A DNA stretch of 64,000 nt from Mariniblastus sp. (GCA_022447555.1 JAKVBF010000001.1:301639-365638), one strand, 5' to 3'. Shown: positions 1 to 9,134, numbered from the stretch's first letter. The notes: generated by a model not told the origin, from the letters alone. Numbers and translations: made by a program.

Positions 1-543
1 GGGGCGCCGTTCACCGACGAGGTCTCCACGTGGAAACGCAGAATTGCAAAACCGTTAGAGGAGGCGGGAATTTCTTGGGACACCTTGCAGGTCGGCCGTA
101 GCCGAAATCCATTCGCGGGAACCGTTTTGTTTGAAGGCCGTAAATTTCCCACGGCGTCAGGACGGGTCAATCTGATCACCGAATATCAACACCCCAGTGA
201 CAGGGTCGATTCAGCGTTTCCACTCCGATTGATGGCAATTTCCACCTCTCAAGCTCAGGCCTCTCAATGGCCATCCGCGAAACAGGAAGGTCCCGCCACG
301 CTTACCATTCACCCATCCATGGCAGGTCCCTATTCAGACGACGCGATCGTCCATATTGAATCGAGCATGGGACGACTGCAGGTTCGTTTACGCCTAGACT
401 CTAACCAACGTAGAGACATCGCCTTAATGGACAAAGGTGGCTGGGTCTCTAAAGGTCGTTGTGCGAATGTCATCACACCGGCGGAATTGACCGATAACGG
501 TCAGTGCGCTGTTTACTACGACACTCCCGTGAGAATTTTGTAG
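1..543 (+). CDS. Molybdopterin oxidoreductase, C-terminal fragment
   Basis: The frame is open from the first base, so the N-terminal part of this gene lies outside the window; 180 residues are visible. The segment FPTASGRVNL followed by a beta-rich domain of about 110 residues is what closes molybdopterin-dependent oxidoreductases of the formate dehydrogenase/nitrate reductase/assimilatory reductase type, where the last domain binds the dinucleotide part of the cofactor. No catalytic residue or iron-sulfur motif is in view, so substrate and cellular location cannot be given. It converges on the next gene with only 25 bases between the stops. The superfamily call is fairly firm; the exact enzyme is unknown. 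Confidence 0.7.
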   Translation, partial: GAPFTDEVSTWKRRIAKPLEEAGISWDTLQVGRSRNPFAGTVLFEGRKFPTASGRVNLITEYQHPSDRVDSAFPLRLMAISTSQAQASQWPSAKQEGPATLTIHPSMAGPYSDDAIVHIESSMGRLQVRLRLDSNQRRDIALMDKGGWVSKGRCANVITPAELTDNGQCAVYYDTPVRIL

Positions 544-568
544 TCGTCATCTCACCTCATATCGCAGG

Positions 569-1909
569 TTACAGATTTTCAACGGTAAAATCTTTACGGT
601 ACTGAGATTGCAACAACTGATTCGCAGCGGCCAAATTGGTCACGCTCATGTTTTCTGCGTCCCATTGCAATGTTTCCCCTGGAAATCGGTTGGCGACCAC
701 ACCCAATAACAAGGCTTCGGTAAGCGGCCCCGAATAGCTAAAGTCCGCTGATGTCTCACCGTTGCCATGACAGGCATCAACCCATTGATGGTAGTGATTC
801 AAGTCACCCACTTCCGGACGAACTTGGTCTTTGAATTTATCCTCTGGAAACAGCAGGGCCTCTCCAACATGAGGTAGAACCATCACCCCATACTGGCCAA
901 CGAACAGCGAGCCCTGGCCCGGCAATTTATAAGATTCGGGCAGCTCGAATTCCTTTGGCAATGCCAGGTCGGCTATGCCGGGAGGAGCGTTAGCACCATC
1001 GTACCATTTCCAGTTCATTTGTGCTGTCGTGAAAGGGGTCCCTGGAAATTCGTATTCAACGAGGTTCTTAGCCGGATGCCCAATACCCGTCGGCACGCGA
1101 CATTGAGTACGGACCCATTTAGGCGCGGTTAACTGCAATGCGGCATACGGCGTGTCAAAAATATGCACACCCATATCACCTAGTGTTCCCGTTCCGAAAT
1201 CAACCAGCCTCCGCCAGTTTCCCGGATGATAAACCTGCGGCACATAGGGGCGCATGCCTGCCGTTCCGATCCATAGATTCCAATCCAACTCAGACGGAGG
1301 CACATGCTGTCCCTCGAACGATCCACCGTCATAGCCCCAGTTCTTGTTGGACCATGCATGCACATGACTCACGCGGCCAATCATTCCAGACTGGATCATC
1401 TGCACTGCCCGTCGATAAGGGGCTGCCGAGTGGACCTGAATGCCCATCTGAGTCACCAATTTTTTTTGCTGGGCAACCTGATTTAATCGACGCGCCTCAA
1501 CCACTTCGTGGGTCAGAGGTTTTTGACAATAAACGGGCTTTCCCAGATTCATGGCCGACATCGCAGCTGGAGCATGGGTGTGATCAGGAGTGGAAACCAC
1601 AACCGCATCCACCGAGTCCCCCAGTTCGGTCAACATTTGGCGATAATCTGAGAACGTTCGCGCCTGCTTTTGTTTCCCGTGTGCCCGCGCTAACCGGGAG
1701 GCATCCACATCACACAAACCGGCCACCTCAACCTGGGGATGAGATGCGATGGATCCTAAGTCGGCGTTCCCCATCCCGCCGACACCGATATGCGCCGTAC
1801 GGAGCTTTTCGACCGACCATCTACCTCGAACCGATCCGCCAAGTGAGGTCGTTGTGGCAATCAAGCCCGCGGTTCTAATAAATTGCCTACGTTGTAATTT
1901 CCAAGTCAT
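569..1909 (-). CDS. Tat-exported Gfo/Idh/MocA family oxidoreductase
   Basis: A 446-residue NAD(P)-dependent sugar or inositol dehydrogenase-like protein. The start carries a twin-arginine signal (RRQFIRTAG, residues 7-15), so it is probably exported folded with its cofactor. A Rossmann motif GVGGMGNADL follows near residue 42, and GKPVYCQKPLTHEV near residue 125 is the family's conserved EKP region, here with Gln for Glu. The C-terminal half has the usual beta-sheet domain, with HIFDTPYAALQL and VEYEFPG. Planctomycetes hold large families of such exported enzymes, usually without known substrates. It is transcribed alone, divergent from the ExbB/ExbD operon. Its substrate cannot be read from the sequence. 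Confidence 0.88.
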   Translation of the reverse strand: MTWKLQRRQFIRTAGLIATTTSLGGSVRGRWSVEKLRTAHIGVGGMGNADLGSIASHPQVEVAGLCDVDASRLARAHGKQKQARTFSDYRQMLTELGDSVDAVVVSTPDHTHAPAAMSAMNLGKPVYCQKPLTHEVVEARRLNQVAQQKKLVTQMGIQVHSAAPYRRAVQMIQSGMIGRVSHVHAWSNKNWGYDGGSFEGQHVPPSELDWNLWIGTAGMRPYVPQVYHPGNWRRLVDFGTGTLGDMGVHIFDTPYAALQLTAPKWVRTQCRVPTGIGHPAKNLVEYEFPGTPFTTAQMNWKWYDGANAPPGIADLALPKEFELPESYKLPGQGSLFVGQYGVMVLPHVGEALLFPEDKFKDQVRPEVGDLNHYHQWVDACHGNGETSADFSYSGPLTEALLLGVVANRFPGETLQWDAENMSVTNLAAANQLLQSQYRKDFTVENL

Positions 1910-2059
1910 CTTGCCAGTCCTAGTCCAAATTTAAAAAAGAACATACCGCGGTTCACCCAGATTGTTACGAATCCTGGCTCTCCTGAGAATCACGCTGGAT
2001 TTGAAACCGAATGAATCCTAAAATTTAGCGTTCCGTCAACCATCCAGCGGCCAAGGTGA

Positions 2060-3058
2060 ATGACCCAACCAAACAACCCACTTTCAGATCCCGAGCCGAC
2101 CATTACCACCATCAGATCGGACGCATCCGAACTGCCTCAGCGTACGGTGCCCGCTTGGTTGTTGTCGTTCCTGCTGCACACTCTCGTGTTGGTTTTCCTG
2201 ATCTTGATTTTAAGCCGTTTTAGCGGTGGTGCCAGTAAAATCGAGAACCGAGCAGGAGGGATCGTCTTAGTCAACGCCGTTGCCACGACAACCGAATATC
2301 TCTCCGAGGGAGATGTTTCAGAGCCGTCACCCGCAGCAACGCTGCAACAGAGCCCTCCCCCCATGCCATCCGAAAAATCCCCCCCCCATTTACCCGGACT
2401 GGAGTCGAGCAACTCCGAACTTACGGGCGTAGGTCAGGATTTTGCAGAGTCGCTTTCCGGGGCCGAATCCTTACTCGATGGGACCGGCAGCCAACGGCCC
2501 ATTGGGGGCGCTGTCACCACTGAGGTATTTGGAGTGAAAGGGACGGGATCCCAGTTTGTCTATGTCTTCGACCGTTCGGCCAGCATGGATGGCTATGGAG
2601 GCCGGCCGTTACGGGCTGCTAAGCAGGCTCTGCTTGAGAGCCTTGAGTCACTGGAAAAAAACCACCAGTTTCAAATCGTTTTTTATAACGATCAAACCAA
2701 AATATTCCGGCCCGAGCCGGGGGCTGCAAGGCTGGCCTTCGCAACCGATACGATGAAACAAAAAGGTGTTGGATTCGTTCAGTCGATTCGCGGTGACCGG
2801 GGCACCAACCATATGAACGCTTTAAAGGAAGCTTTGTCCTTCAAACCCGACGTCGTGTTTCTGTTGACCGATGCCGAAGGTGGATTTTCAGCTTCCGACT
2901 TGAATCGTATAAGTCGTTGGAATTCATCAGGCGCTGTCATCAACGCGATAGAGTTCGGAGTTGGCACCTCTTCGGCATTGGACAATTCACTCAGAATATT
3001 ATCCCGAGAAAATGGCGGGCAATATACCTACAAGAATATTTTATCGTTTCGCGACTAA
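2060..3058 (+). CDS. TonB-like anchored von Willebrand A domain protein
   Basis: 332 residues. One membrane segment (about 32-52) with the sequence LLSFLLH, a proline/serine-rich stretch (about 88-113), then a von Willebrand A domain from about 165 with a MIDAS-type motif DRSASM (Asp171) and later TDAEGGF. No signal cleavage site is seen, so the A domain should sit in the periplasm tethered to the inner membrane. The gene heads an operon with ExbB and two ExbD genes. The Ser-x3-His spacing in the membrane helix equals that of the Ser16/His20 pair of E. coli TonB, which is needed for coupling to ExbB/ExbD. I infer that this protein takes the place of TonB. The vWA call is firm; the TonB analogy is inference. 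Confidence 0.85.
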   Translation: MTQPNNPLSDPEPTITTIRSDASELPQRTVPAWLLSFLLHTLVLVFLILILSRFSGGASKIENRAGGIVLVNAVATTTEYLSEGDVSEPSPAATLQQSPPPMPSEKSPPHLPGLESSNSELTGVGQDFAESLSGAESLLDGTGSQRPIGGAVTTEVFGVKGTGSQFVYVFDRSASMDGYGGRPLRAAKQALLESLESLEKNHQFQIVFYNDQTKIFRPEPGAARLAFATDTMKQKGVGFVQSIRGDRGTNHMNALKEALSFKPDVVFLLTDAEGGFSASDLNRISRWNSSGAVINAIEFGVGTSSALDNSLRILSRENGGQYTYKNILSFRD

Positions 3059-3110
3059 ACTCGAGACGCTCGGCACCGGATCAGACATCCAAACACCTTA
3101 GGAATTCAAA

Positions 3111-4124
3111 TTGAGTAAAAAGCTGTTTCATTTTTTGATAAGCGGGTTGGGCGGGATGCTCTTAGTGGCTATCGCAGGTGGCCAAGACATCCTGATCACA
3201 CAAACTGCTGACGCAACCTCCCCCACCAAGCGGCGGGGGATCATCACCCAGTGGGTCGGCAAACAAATCACACTGGAATCATCAGGGCGCGCGAGACTGG
3301 TCGATTCCGATACGGTATTAGAACTACAAACCCAATGGCCCCAGTCCTACACACAAGCACTTGAACGGATCGGACAAAAAAAATTCGGCGAAGCGGTCCC
3401 TTTATTACAAGCTGCAATCACTGAAGAATCACGCCCATGGGCACGACGAGCTATCAGCGGCAAACTGCTGGAATGCCTTTTAAGGACCGGCAATGAGGCC
3501 GCGGCAATTGGCGAATTCGTTACCATCACCCGAGAGGATCCGGAAACTCGTTTTTTCAATCTAGCCCCCCTACCTTGGGTCAGCAGCGTTTTCATGGGCA
3601 ATATCAGCAACCAAGCCGTTGGCTGGATGGAGTCCAACGATCCGGTCGAAAAATTGATGGGCGCCGCTTGGTCAATGTCCGGAAACAGCCGTCAAATCGC
3701 CGTCGCTGCACTGAAAGAACTATCGGAAAATGGAAATGCTTGCGTGGCCGGATTGGCCAAATCCCAGTTATGGCGCACCCAAAGCATGACCGCTAACCCT
3801 GACACCATCCAGCGTTGGGAAAGACAACTCAATAGGATGCCATCCTCCGTTCGGGCGGGTGCTTATTTAATGCTGGCCGATGCCCAAGCGAGAAATCAAC
3901 TGACTGACGCGGCAGCGATCAATCTGATGCGAATTGCCGTGCTACACCCTGAGCAACATGGTCTGGCCGCGGCCGCCTTGTACCGATGTGCTGATTTGAG
4001 GCAGAATGCAGGCCGCCCGGACCAGAGTCGTACACTCTGGGCTGAGGTCGTTCGCAATTATGAAAACACTATTTGGGCGAAACAAGCGTCCGCCAAGTTA
4101 AACCAATCCAAATCCAAAAATTGA
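3111..4124 (+). CDS. Secreted TPR-like protein in Exb operon
   Basis: 337 residues from a TTG start preceded by TAGGA at a suitable distance; no ATG gives a comparable N-terminus. A signal peptide (LFHFLISGLGGMLLVAIAGG) puts the product in the periplasm or outside. After it comes a short beta-rich part (TQWVGKQITLESSGRARLVD) and then helical repeats of TPR character (ERIGQKKFGEAVPLLQAAI; LMLADAQARNQLTDAAAINL; ALYRCADLRQNAGRPDQSRT). TPR proteins usually act as protein-binding scaffolds. It sits 52 bases after the vWA gene and just before ExbB, so it is probably a partner of the energised complex. No enzyme motif is visible. Confidence 0.72.
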   Translation: MSKKLFHFLISGLGGMLLVAIAGGQDILITQTADATSPTKRRGIITQWVGKQITLESSGRARLVDSDTVLELQTQWPQSYTQALERIGQKKFGEAVPLLQAAITEESRPWARRAISGKLLECLLRTGNEAAAIGEFVTITREDPETRFFNLAPLPWVSSVFMGNISNQAVGWMESNDPVEKLMGAAWSMSGNSRQIAVAALKELSENGNACVAGLAKSQLWRTQSMTANPDTIQRWERQLNRMPSSVRAGAYLMLADAQARNQLTDAAAINLMRIAVLHPEQHGLAAAALYRCADLRQNAGRPDQSRTLWAEVVRNYENTIWAKQASAKLNQSKSKN

Positions 4125-4135
4125 ATGGCTATTCG

Positions 4136-4924
4136 ATGATACATTTCAGGATGAAAACGTGCCGGCTGAGTTGGGCTCAACGACTGCGGGTTCCTGCACT
4201 GGGAATTTTGTTCTCCACCCTGGCAACCAACTGCTCGCAGATCATGGGGCAGGAAGAGACTGCCAGCGCATCAGAAGCACCCAGCGGTTTGATGAGCATT
4301 ATCTTTTCTGGTGGCGTGGTCGGCGCCATCATGATTTTTATACTCTTGGCGCTATCCATGACCGCGGCCTACTTGATTTTTGATCATCTCATGACAATCC
4401 GTCTTAAAGATTTGATGCCCGAAGGATTGGCCGATCAAGTTCGTGACGCCTTGATTGCCGGAGATCCGAACGCCGCTCGCCAAGCCTGCAATGCAAGACC
4501 TAGTTTTCTGGCATTCGTCCTGATGCACGGAATTGCTGAATTAGAATTCGGTTGGACCGCAGTCGAAAAATCACTTGAGGATGCCTTGGCAGAGCAATCC
4601 GCAAGATTGTTTCGTAAAATTGAGTACCTTTCAGTGATCGGCAACATCGCACCAATGGTTGGCCTCCTAGGGACTGTCACTGGAATGATCATCGCGTTCC
4701 AAGAGGTCGCATCGACTCAGGGGATGGCCAGTGCGCCTCAGTTAGCTCGGGGCATTTATCAGGCGTTGATCACCACCGTGGGCGGGCTGATTGTCGCGAT
4801 CCCCTCCATTGGCGCATTTGCCATTTTTCGTAATCGAATCGATCAGTTTGTCGCCGAAGCTGCCTTCGCGGCGCAGAATGTATTCGCACCGCTGCGTCGC
4901 AAAGCAAAGAGAAAGGCCGATTGA
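4136..4924 (+). CDS. exbB: MotA/TolQ/ExbB proton channel protein
   Basis: 262 residues from the chosen ATG; another in-frame ATG lies 15 bases on, while the upstream TTG would overlap the previous gene by about 50 bases. The N-terminus looks like a signal peptide (LRVPALGILFSTLATNCSQ), as in other long ExbB forms. Three membrane helices follow, with the diagnostic block SVIGNIAPMVGLLGTVTGMI and later LARGIYQALITTVGGLIVAI. The family forms the pentameric inner-membrane channel that, with ExbD, uses the proton gradient to drive a periplasmic partner. The stop overlaps the ExbD start (ATGA), so the genes are translationally coupled. Confidence 0.92.
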   Translation: MIHFRMKTCRLSWAQRLRVPALGILFSTLATNCSQIMGQEETASASEAPSGLMSIIFSGGVVGAIMIFILLALSMTAAYLIFDHLMTIRLKDLMPEGLADQVRDALIAGDPNAARQACNARPSFLAFVLMHGIAELEFGWTAVEKSLEDALAEQSARLFRKIEYLSVIGNIAPMVGLLGTVTGMIIAFQEVASTQGMASAPQLARGIYQALITTVGGLIVAIPSIGAFAIFRNRIDQFVAEAAFAAQNVFAPLRRKAKRKAD

Positions 4925-5349
4925 TGAAGGCCCCAAGGTACAAGCCCAGTAAAAAATACGGTTTTAATATGACGCCGATGATCGACGTCGTGTTTCTACT
5001 CATTATCTTTTTCTTGGTATCCAGCCATTTGGCGCGCCAAGAAAATCAAATCGAAATGCGATTACCGGTTGCCAAGTCGGCCGATGACGATGTCGAGCAA
5101 GATGCGCCTCGCGTCACCGTGAATGTCAAAGAGGACGGCACGACTTGGATCGCTGGCCGGCCGGTTACCCCGGAAGTTTTGACGCAACGTCTGACGATCG
5201 CACGCGATCAACAAGGTGAAGATTTAGAAGTTCGAATTCGAGGTAGTCGCGTGGCACCCTACGCGTTTTTTGAGCCCATCATGCTGGCCTGTACCGAATC
5301 TGGGATTTGGAATGTGACGTTTGCCGTCTATCGGGAGGATGTTCAGTGA
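4924..5349 (+). CDS. exbD: ExbD/TolR biopolymer transport protein (first copy)
   Basis: 141 residues starting at the ATG that overlaps the exbB stop. A short basic cytoplasmic tail is followed by the family signature MTPMIDVVFLLIIFFLVSS, whose Asp carries the proton, and then a periplasmic domain of about 90 residues with the usual TolR fold order. ExbD or TolR dimers sit inside the ExbB pentamer. The stop overlaps the GTG start of a second ExbD gene. Two different ExbD subunits are common in this phylum and may form a heterodimer. Confidence 0.92.
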   Translation: MKAPRYKPSKKYGFNMTPMIDVVFLLIIFFLVSSHLARQENQIEMRLPVAKSADDDVEQDAPRVTVNVKEDGTTWIAGRPVTPEVLTQRLTIARDQQGEDLEVRIRGSRVAPYAFFEPIMLACTESGIWNVTFAVYREDVQ

Positions 5350-5807
5350 AACGCCCTAGCCAAATCGTAGACCGGAAAGGTGACACCAGTATGGATGCCG
5401 CCATGACACCTATGATTGACGTGGTTTTTCTACTCTTGGTATTCTTTGTATGGACTGCCAGTTTTCAAATCATCGAGCAGATTTTGCCAAGCCAGATGTC
5501 CGCTCAAATGGGTTCCGAACCAGCCGAAGCGAACGAGCCTCCTCCCGAAGCGGATTTTGAGAATGTCGTCATTCGTATTGACTGGAATAACGAACGGCCT
5601 GCTTGGCAACTCAACGACGTTCCAGTGGAATCGCTTGAACAATTGCGGGAGCAATTGTCCGTCATTTCTGCAGTTAAAATCGACGCGCCCGTCATCCTGC
5701 ATCCCGAGCAGATTGTTCCATTGGGCGATGTGATTGAGGTTTACGATATCTCAAAACTGGCCGGTTTCCAGAAAGTGTCTTTTGCTGTTACTCCCGGGAA
5801 ACTGTGA
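5346..5807 (+). CDS. exbD: ExbD/TolR biopolymer transport protein (second copy)
   Basis: 153 residues from a GTG start that overlaps the stop of the first exbD (GTGA); an upstream TTG would give an unlikely 39-base overlap. The signature MTPMIDVVFLLLVFFVWTAS keeps the proton-carrying Asp. The periplasmic part differs from the first copy, being more acidic after the membrane helix (EPAEANEPPPEADFE) and of different length, so this is not a recent duplicate. Its stop overlaps the following ATG (TGATG), continuing the coupled operon. Confidence 0.9.
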   Translation: MKRPSQIVDRKGDTSMDAAMTPMIDVVFLLLVFFVWTASFQIIEQILPSQMSAQMGSEPAEANEPPPEADFENVVIRIDWNNERPAWQLNDVPVESLEQLREQLSVISAVKIDAPVILHPEQIVPLGDVIEVYDISKLAGFQKVSFAVTPGKL

Positions 5808-8314
5808 TGCAAGTAAATCGTTTCCTACTGGCATTGCTTTTCGCTTGGCTAACGGCAATGGATAGCGGCCCCTTACCCGCTCAAAAATCTAATATCGCGG
5901 ACGATCTTCCGGTGATTCAGGGTCTCCGCCAACGACGTCTGTTTGACTTAGCGGACCAACTATGCCGCCAGTATTTATCCAACCCTGAGCTCGATGCGAC
6001 GCAACGCGTGCAGTTGCAGCTCGAACTGATTCGAACGCTACTAGCCGAGGCGATCGCCACACCACTGGCCGAGCGGGCAGCGGTGTGGCGGCGAGTGGAT
6101 TTAGCTATCACCGACTTTCGAAATGCATATCCCGATCACCCTCGCAAGCTCCTGATTGAGGTCCAACAGGCACTGGCGCATCAAACGCGAGGCAATCTTT
6201 TGGTTCAGGAGATTGCCGCGGAAATTGGAGGCCCCGCTGAAAAAGACAAGGCCCTGGTCGAACTGAGAAATGCCAGCCGCCAAATCAAACAAGTTGAATC
6301 CGAGATAGATCGATTAATCCCGGCACAGCGTGGCCGACGACTAGGAGAGCATGAGTTATCAGTCGACCAACTTTTGAACCTCCGTCGAAACCTGAGATTT
6401 CAAGAGGCTCAAACCAATTTAATCAAAGCCCAGTTGTACGCGCCAGACGACCGACTCAATCGTCTTGACACGCTGAGTCTGGTCAGTGGCCGGCTGGATG
6501 AAGTATTACGACAATCAAATCCCGACCAGTCGCTTTGGTGGCAAGCACAAATTAAGCGAATGAAATGCTATACGCTGTTGGGTGATAACGCGGCAGCCGA
6601 AGCCGTATTCCGAGAGCTACCGCTGAAACAGCTTCCCGCTGCCCAAGCCGTTTCATTATTGGAGCAACGGACTGACGCAGCAGTCGCTTCCGGGAAAACC
6701 GAAAATGTCACTGAACTGCTGAACGCTGTTCAGCAAAACAGAAGCTCGTCACCCACGCTTCAATTATCTGTCCTTAGGCTTTACATACACCTAGCGAAGC
6801 AGGCAAGCGATCCTGCTGTCCGGTCTCAATGGCAAGGAGTCGCCTCCCAATTAACCCAGACCATTGAAACTACAAATGGGCCTTATTGGGGAAGGCGCGC
6901 CGAGTTAATCTTGATTGGCCCCACGGTCCGCTCCAATCCAAACGACGTCACAGGTGCTGCCGCCGACATGGGGACTGACTTCAACCTACTGATTCGCGTG
7001 GGCGATCAGGCGGTGCGCAAGGCCAATATGACGGATGCCATTCGAGCCTTTAAAAACGCTGCGGTTGTCGCACAAAAGAAAGGGAACGCGGAACAGTCTT
7101 TGCTTGCCAATGTGCGATTGTCTCAGGTTCACGAAAGTCGCAAGGATCATCAATTAGCAGCAGAAGTCTTGATTGCGGCAGCCCTTGAAAACACTCGTTT
7201 TCCGCTAGCCTCGGCAGCCCATTTGCGAGGTTGCTGGAACTGGGCCCAGTTCTCTCAGCAAGACAAATCCCAAGCTCCTAAGTTCGTAGAACTCTTGGCT
7301 CAAAATCTGCAAACATGGCCGCAAGCTAAAACAGCAGATCAGGCTCGGCTCTGGGTTGCCAGTTACTACCAGTCCCAATCCGATTGGTCTCAAGCCATCG
7401 CTGCCTATCTTCAAGTCGATATGGAGGGAGTTCGTACGTTCGAAGCTTGCCGGCAAATCGCCCAATGCTACACCGAGTTCCTGAAAATTCATCGACCCAA
7501 TGAGCCCGAGACACGCGAACTCGCCCAGCAGATCATGAATCGATTTCCGGATCTCGTCAAACCGCCCCGAGCTGCCGTTCTGTTAATCGCTCAGGTCGGT
7601 CTGACTTCTAATACGCTACCCGTCGAACAGATCACGGCCATGCTCAAGCAGTTCATCCAAAGCGCCACCGATAACGAATGGGAGGCGAAACAGCGGGCAC
7701 AGGCTTGGCAAATCGTTGGGCTCGCGCTTAAACCCAATACTGTCGCAGATGCTAAAACATCCATCGCAGACCTGCCAAACGAGTTAAGTCTTTTGCAGTT
7801 GTGCGTAACGGGCTTACGGCAGGCACAGGAATTCACGCCTCCGGAGCAGACAGCCAGTATTGCTGGCCTGAAAATACTCGTGGCCGCCAAAGCCCTAGCA
7901 GCATCTTCCCAAGGCTCGTCTCAAACGTATTGGCTGCTCGAGAAAGCGCGGGCCTTGCAGCAACTGGGTGAGGATACTACAGCCATCGAGATACTTCGCA
8001 AACTCACCGTAGAAAAACCTAAGTCGCAAGAGATTCAATTGCGATTAGGTCGCTCATTATCAAAGGTAGGCCCGGGCTCCGAGGAGGCACTTCAGCAATG
8101 GCGCCGGATTGCGACCCAAGTGAGACCTCAGTCAACTGCCTGGTTCGAGGCTAAATTGAACGTAGCCAAAACACTTGCTGCCGCGGGACAGGACCAGAAG
8201 GCATTGGAAATGCTCCAATACATGAACGCTATCCCTCCTGGGTGGAGCCAGTCTCTCCTAAAAGCCGAATTCGATAAACTGCTCATCCAGTTAAAAAAAG
8301 AAGCTGCTGGTTAA
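5807..8314 (+). CDS. Large secreted TPR-repeat protein
   Basis: 835 residues starting at the ATG that overlaps the stop of exbD2. A signal peptide (FLLALLFAWLTAMDSGPLPAQ) is followed almost wholly by helical repeats with TPR spacing, for example DAIRAFKNAAVVAQKKGNAE, DWSQAIAAYLQVDMEGVRTF and LEKARALQQLGEDTTAIEIL. No catalytic motif is seen. As last gene of the vWA-TPR-ExbB-ExbD-ExbD operon it probably forms a periplasmic or outer-membrane scaffold on which the complex acts. A bidirectional terminator hairpin lies about 70 bases downstream. Confidence 0.8.
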   Translation: MQVNRFLLALLFAWLTAMDSGPLPAQKSNIADDLPVIQGLRQRRLFDLADQLCRQYLSNPELDATQRVQLQLELIRTLLAEAIATPLAERAAVWRRVDLAITDFRNAYPDHPRKLLIEVQQALAHQTRGNLLVQEIAAEIGGPAEKDKALVELRNASRQIKQVESEIDRLIPAQRGRRLGEHELSVDQLLNLRRNLRFQEAQTNLIKAQLYAPDDRLNRLDTLSLVSGRLDEVLRQSNPDQSLWWQAQIKRMKCYTLLGDNAAAEAVFRELPLKQLPAAQAVSLLEQRTDAAVASGKTENVTELLNAVQQNRSSSPTLQLSVLRLYIHLAKQASDPAVRSQWQGVASQLTQTIETTNGPYWGRRAELILIGPTVRSNPNDVTGAAADMGTDFNLLIRVGDQAVRKANMTDAIRAFKNAAVVAQKKGNAEQSLLANVRLSQVHESRKDHQLAAEVLIAAALENTRFPLASAAHLRGCWNWAQFSQQDKSQAPKFVELLAQNLQTWPQAKTADQARLWVASYYQSQSDWSQAIAAYLQVDMEGVRTFEACRQIAQCYTEFLKIHRPNEPETRELAQQIMNRFPDLVKPPRAAVLLIAQVGLTSNTLPVEQITAMLKQFIQSATDNEWEAKQRAQAWQIVGLALKPNTVADAKTSIADLPNELSLLQLCVTGLRQAQEFTPPEQTASIAGLKILVAAKALAASSQGSSQTYWLLEKARALQQLGEDTTAIEILRKLTVEKPKSQEIQLRLGRSLSKVGPGSEEALQQWRRIATQVRPQSTAWFEAKLNVAKTLAAAGQDQKALEMLQYMNAIPPGWSQSLLKAEFDKLLIQLKKEAAG

Positions 8315-8384
8315 TCCACCGACCCACGCTCACGATTGATCCATTGTACAAACGTCGCAAACGCCCCTCAGGTTATGGGTGCGC

Positions 8385-8429
8385 AAAAAAAATGGCCGCC
8401 AGAGTCTCTCCGGCAGCCATCTTTTTTTT
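8385..8429. terminator. Bidirectional intrinsic terminator
   Basis: An A-run, a 9-base stem (ATGGCCGCC with GGCAGCCAT, one C/A mismatch), an 11-base loop, then a run of eight T. It follows the ExbB/ExbD operon on the + strand and also serves the convergent small secreted-protein gene. In RNA from the - strand the mismatch becomes a G-U pair, so the hairpin is better formed in that direction. Confidence 0.85.
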
Positions 8430-8480
8430 GGTTGTTATCACGATTTGAGTTTGTATCAAATCTCACTGACAATCTTTGAC

Positions 8481-8519
8481 CCACTCAGCTCACGTCCAGG
8501 GCGAGGACGAACTGAGTGG
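8481..8519. other. Stem-loop in 3' region
   Basis: CCACTCAG pairs perfectly with CTGAGTGG, and inside it GTCC pairs with GGAC around a 7-base loop. It has no T-run, so it is not an intrinsic terminator. It falls in the 3' untranslated region of the small secreted-protein gene, between its stop and the terminator, and may stabilise the message or act in Rho-dependent release. Confidence 0.4.
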
Positions 8520-8588
8520 TATCCAAAAACTAAGTCAGCGGTGCTTGGAACCGATCGCCAAAAGCGTTTCGACAGACCCGGCTTAAGC

Positions 8589-9134
8589 TTATCTTCCAGA
8601 TACAATTCGATTAACATTGTTCGCTGGATTGGCAACGATCGTATCTGAAATGTTAAAACCTGTTGTCGAGGAATCACCGTTCGCACATTCGCTTTTAACC
8701 GATTCTCCTGTGACGCACTGGCCGCCGCCGTTTCGCTGGGAAGCGTTGTATCGGCGTGTTGCCCACTTATAGCGACATCGTTCAAATGCTTTGCCACTAG
8801 AAGGTAAGTTACCCATGTGATATCCAGGCGTTTGCCAGTGAATACTGGTTCGAGTCAAAGCGCCGCCGTTGGAATCGCTCCCGGCGGTCCAATAGTTGCG
8901 GCTATGCCGATACAAAAATTCCTGCGGCATGAGTGGTCGATAGGTGTAGTGACTGGTACCAACATTGGCTGGCACCGGATGGGGCGCTACGAACTTAGCG
9001 GCATCCGAACCATCACTCGGTTGAGTGAATCGCTCAATAATTGAGTTTCCATCCTGGGCAACTACCGTCCCCGTAACGACTCCAGCAATTACCAATGCAG
9101 TAATTGAAAAATAAATATTCCTGATCTTCATCAT
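8589..9134 (-). CDS. Small secreted planctomycete protein, YTYxPLMPxEFLY motif
   Basis: 181 residues from an ATG with AGGGGG upstream; a longer frame exists but adds a polar stretch before the signal peptide. The signal peptide (NIYFSITALVIAGVVTGTVVAQ) is followed by FTQPSDGSDAAKFV, PHPVPANVG, YTYRPLMPQEFLYRHSRNYW, then SIHWQTPGYHMGNLPSS. From memory, proteins with these blocks in this order recur in planctomycete genomes as secreted hypotheticals, often in several copies. No enzymatic motif is present. The C-terminal 50 residues are polar and low in hydrophobic residues and match nothing I recognise. Function is unknown. Confidence 0.72.
   Translation of the reverse strand: MMKIRNIYFSITALVIAGVVTGTVVAQDGNSIIERFTQPSDGSDAAKFVAPHPVPANVGTSHYTYRPLMPQEFLYRHSRNYWTAGSDSNGGALTRTSIHWQTPGYHMGNLPSSGKAFERCRYKWATRRYNASQRNGGGQCVTGESVKSECANGDSSTTGFNISDTIVANPANNVNRIVSGR

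Noticed and set aside
1138..1878. 246-codon open frame on the + strand
   Set aside because: It lies wholly inside the Gfo/Idh/MocA gene on the other strand, is rich in Pro, Ser and His and has no family feature.
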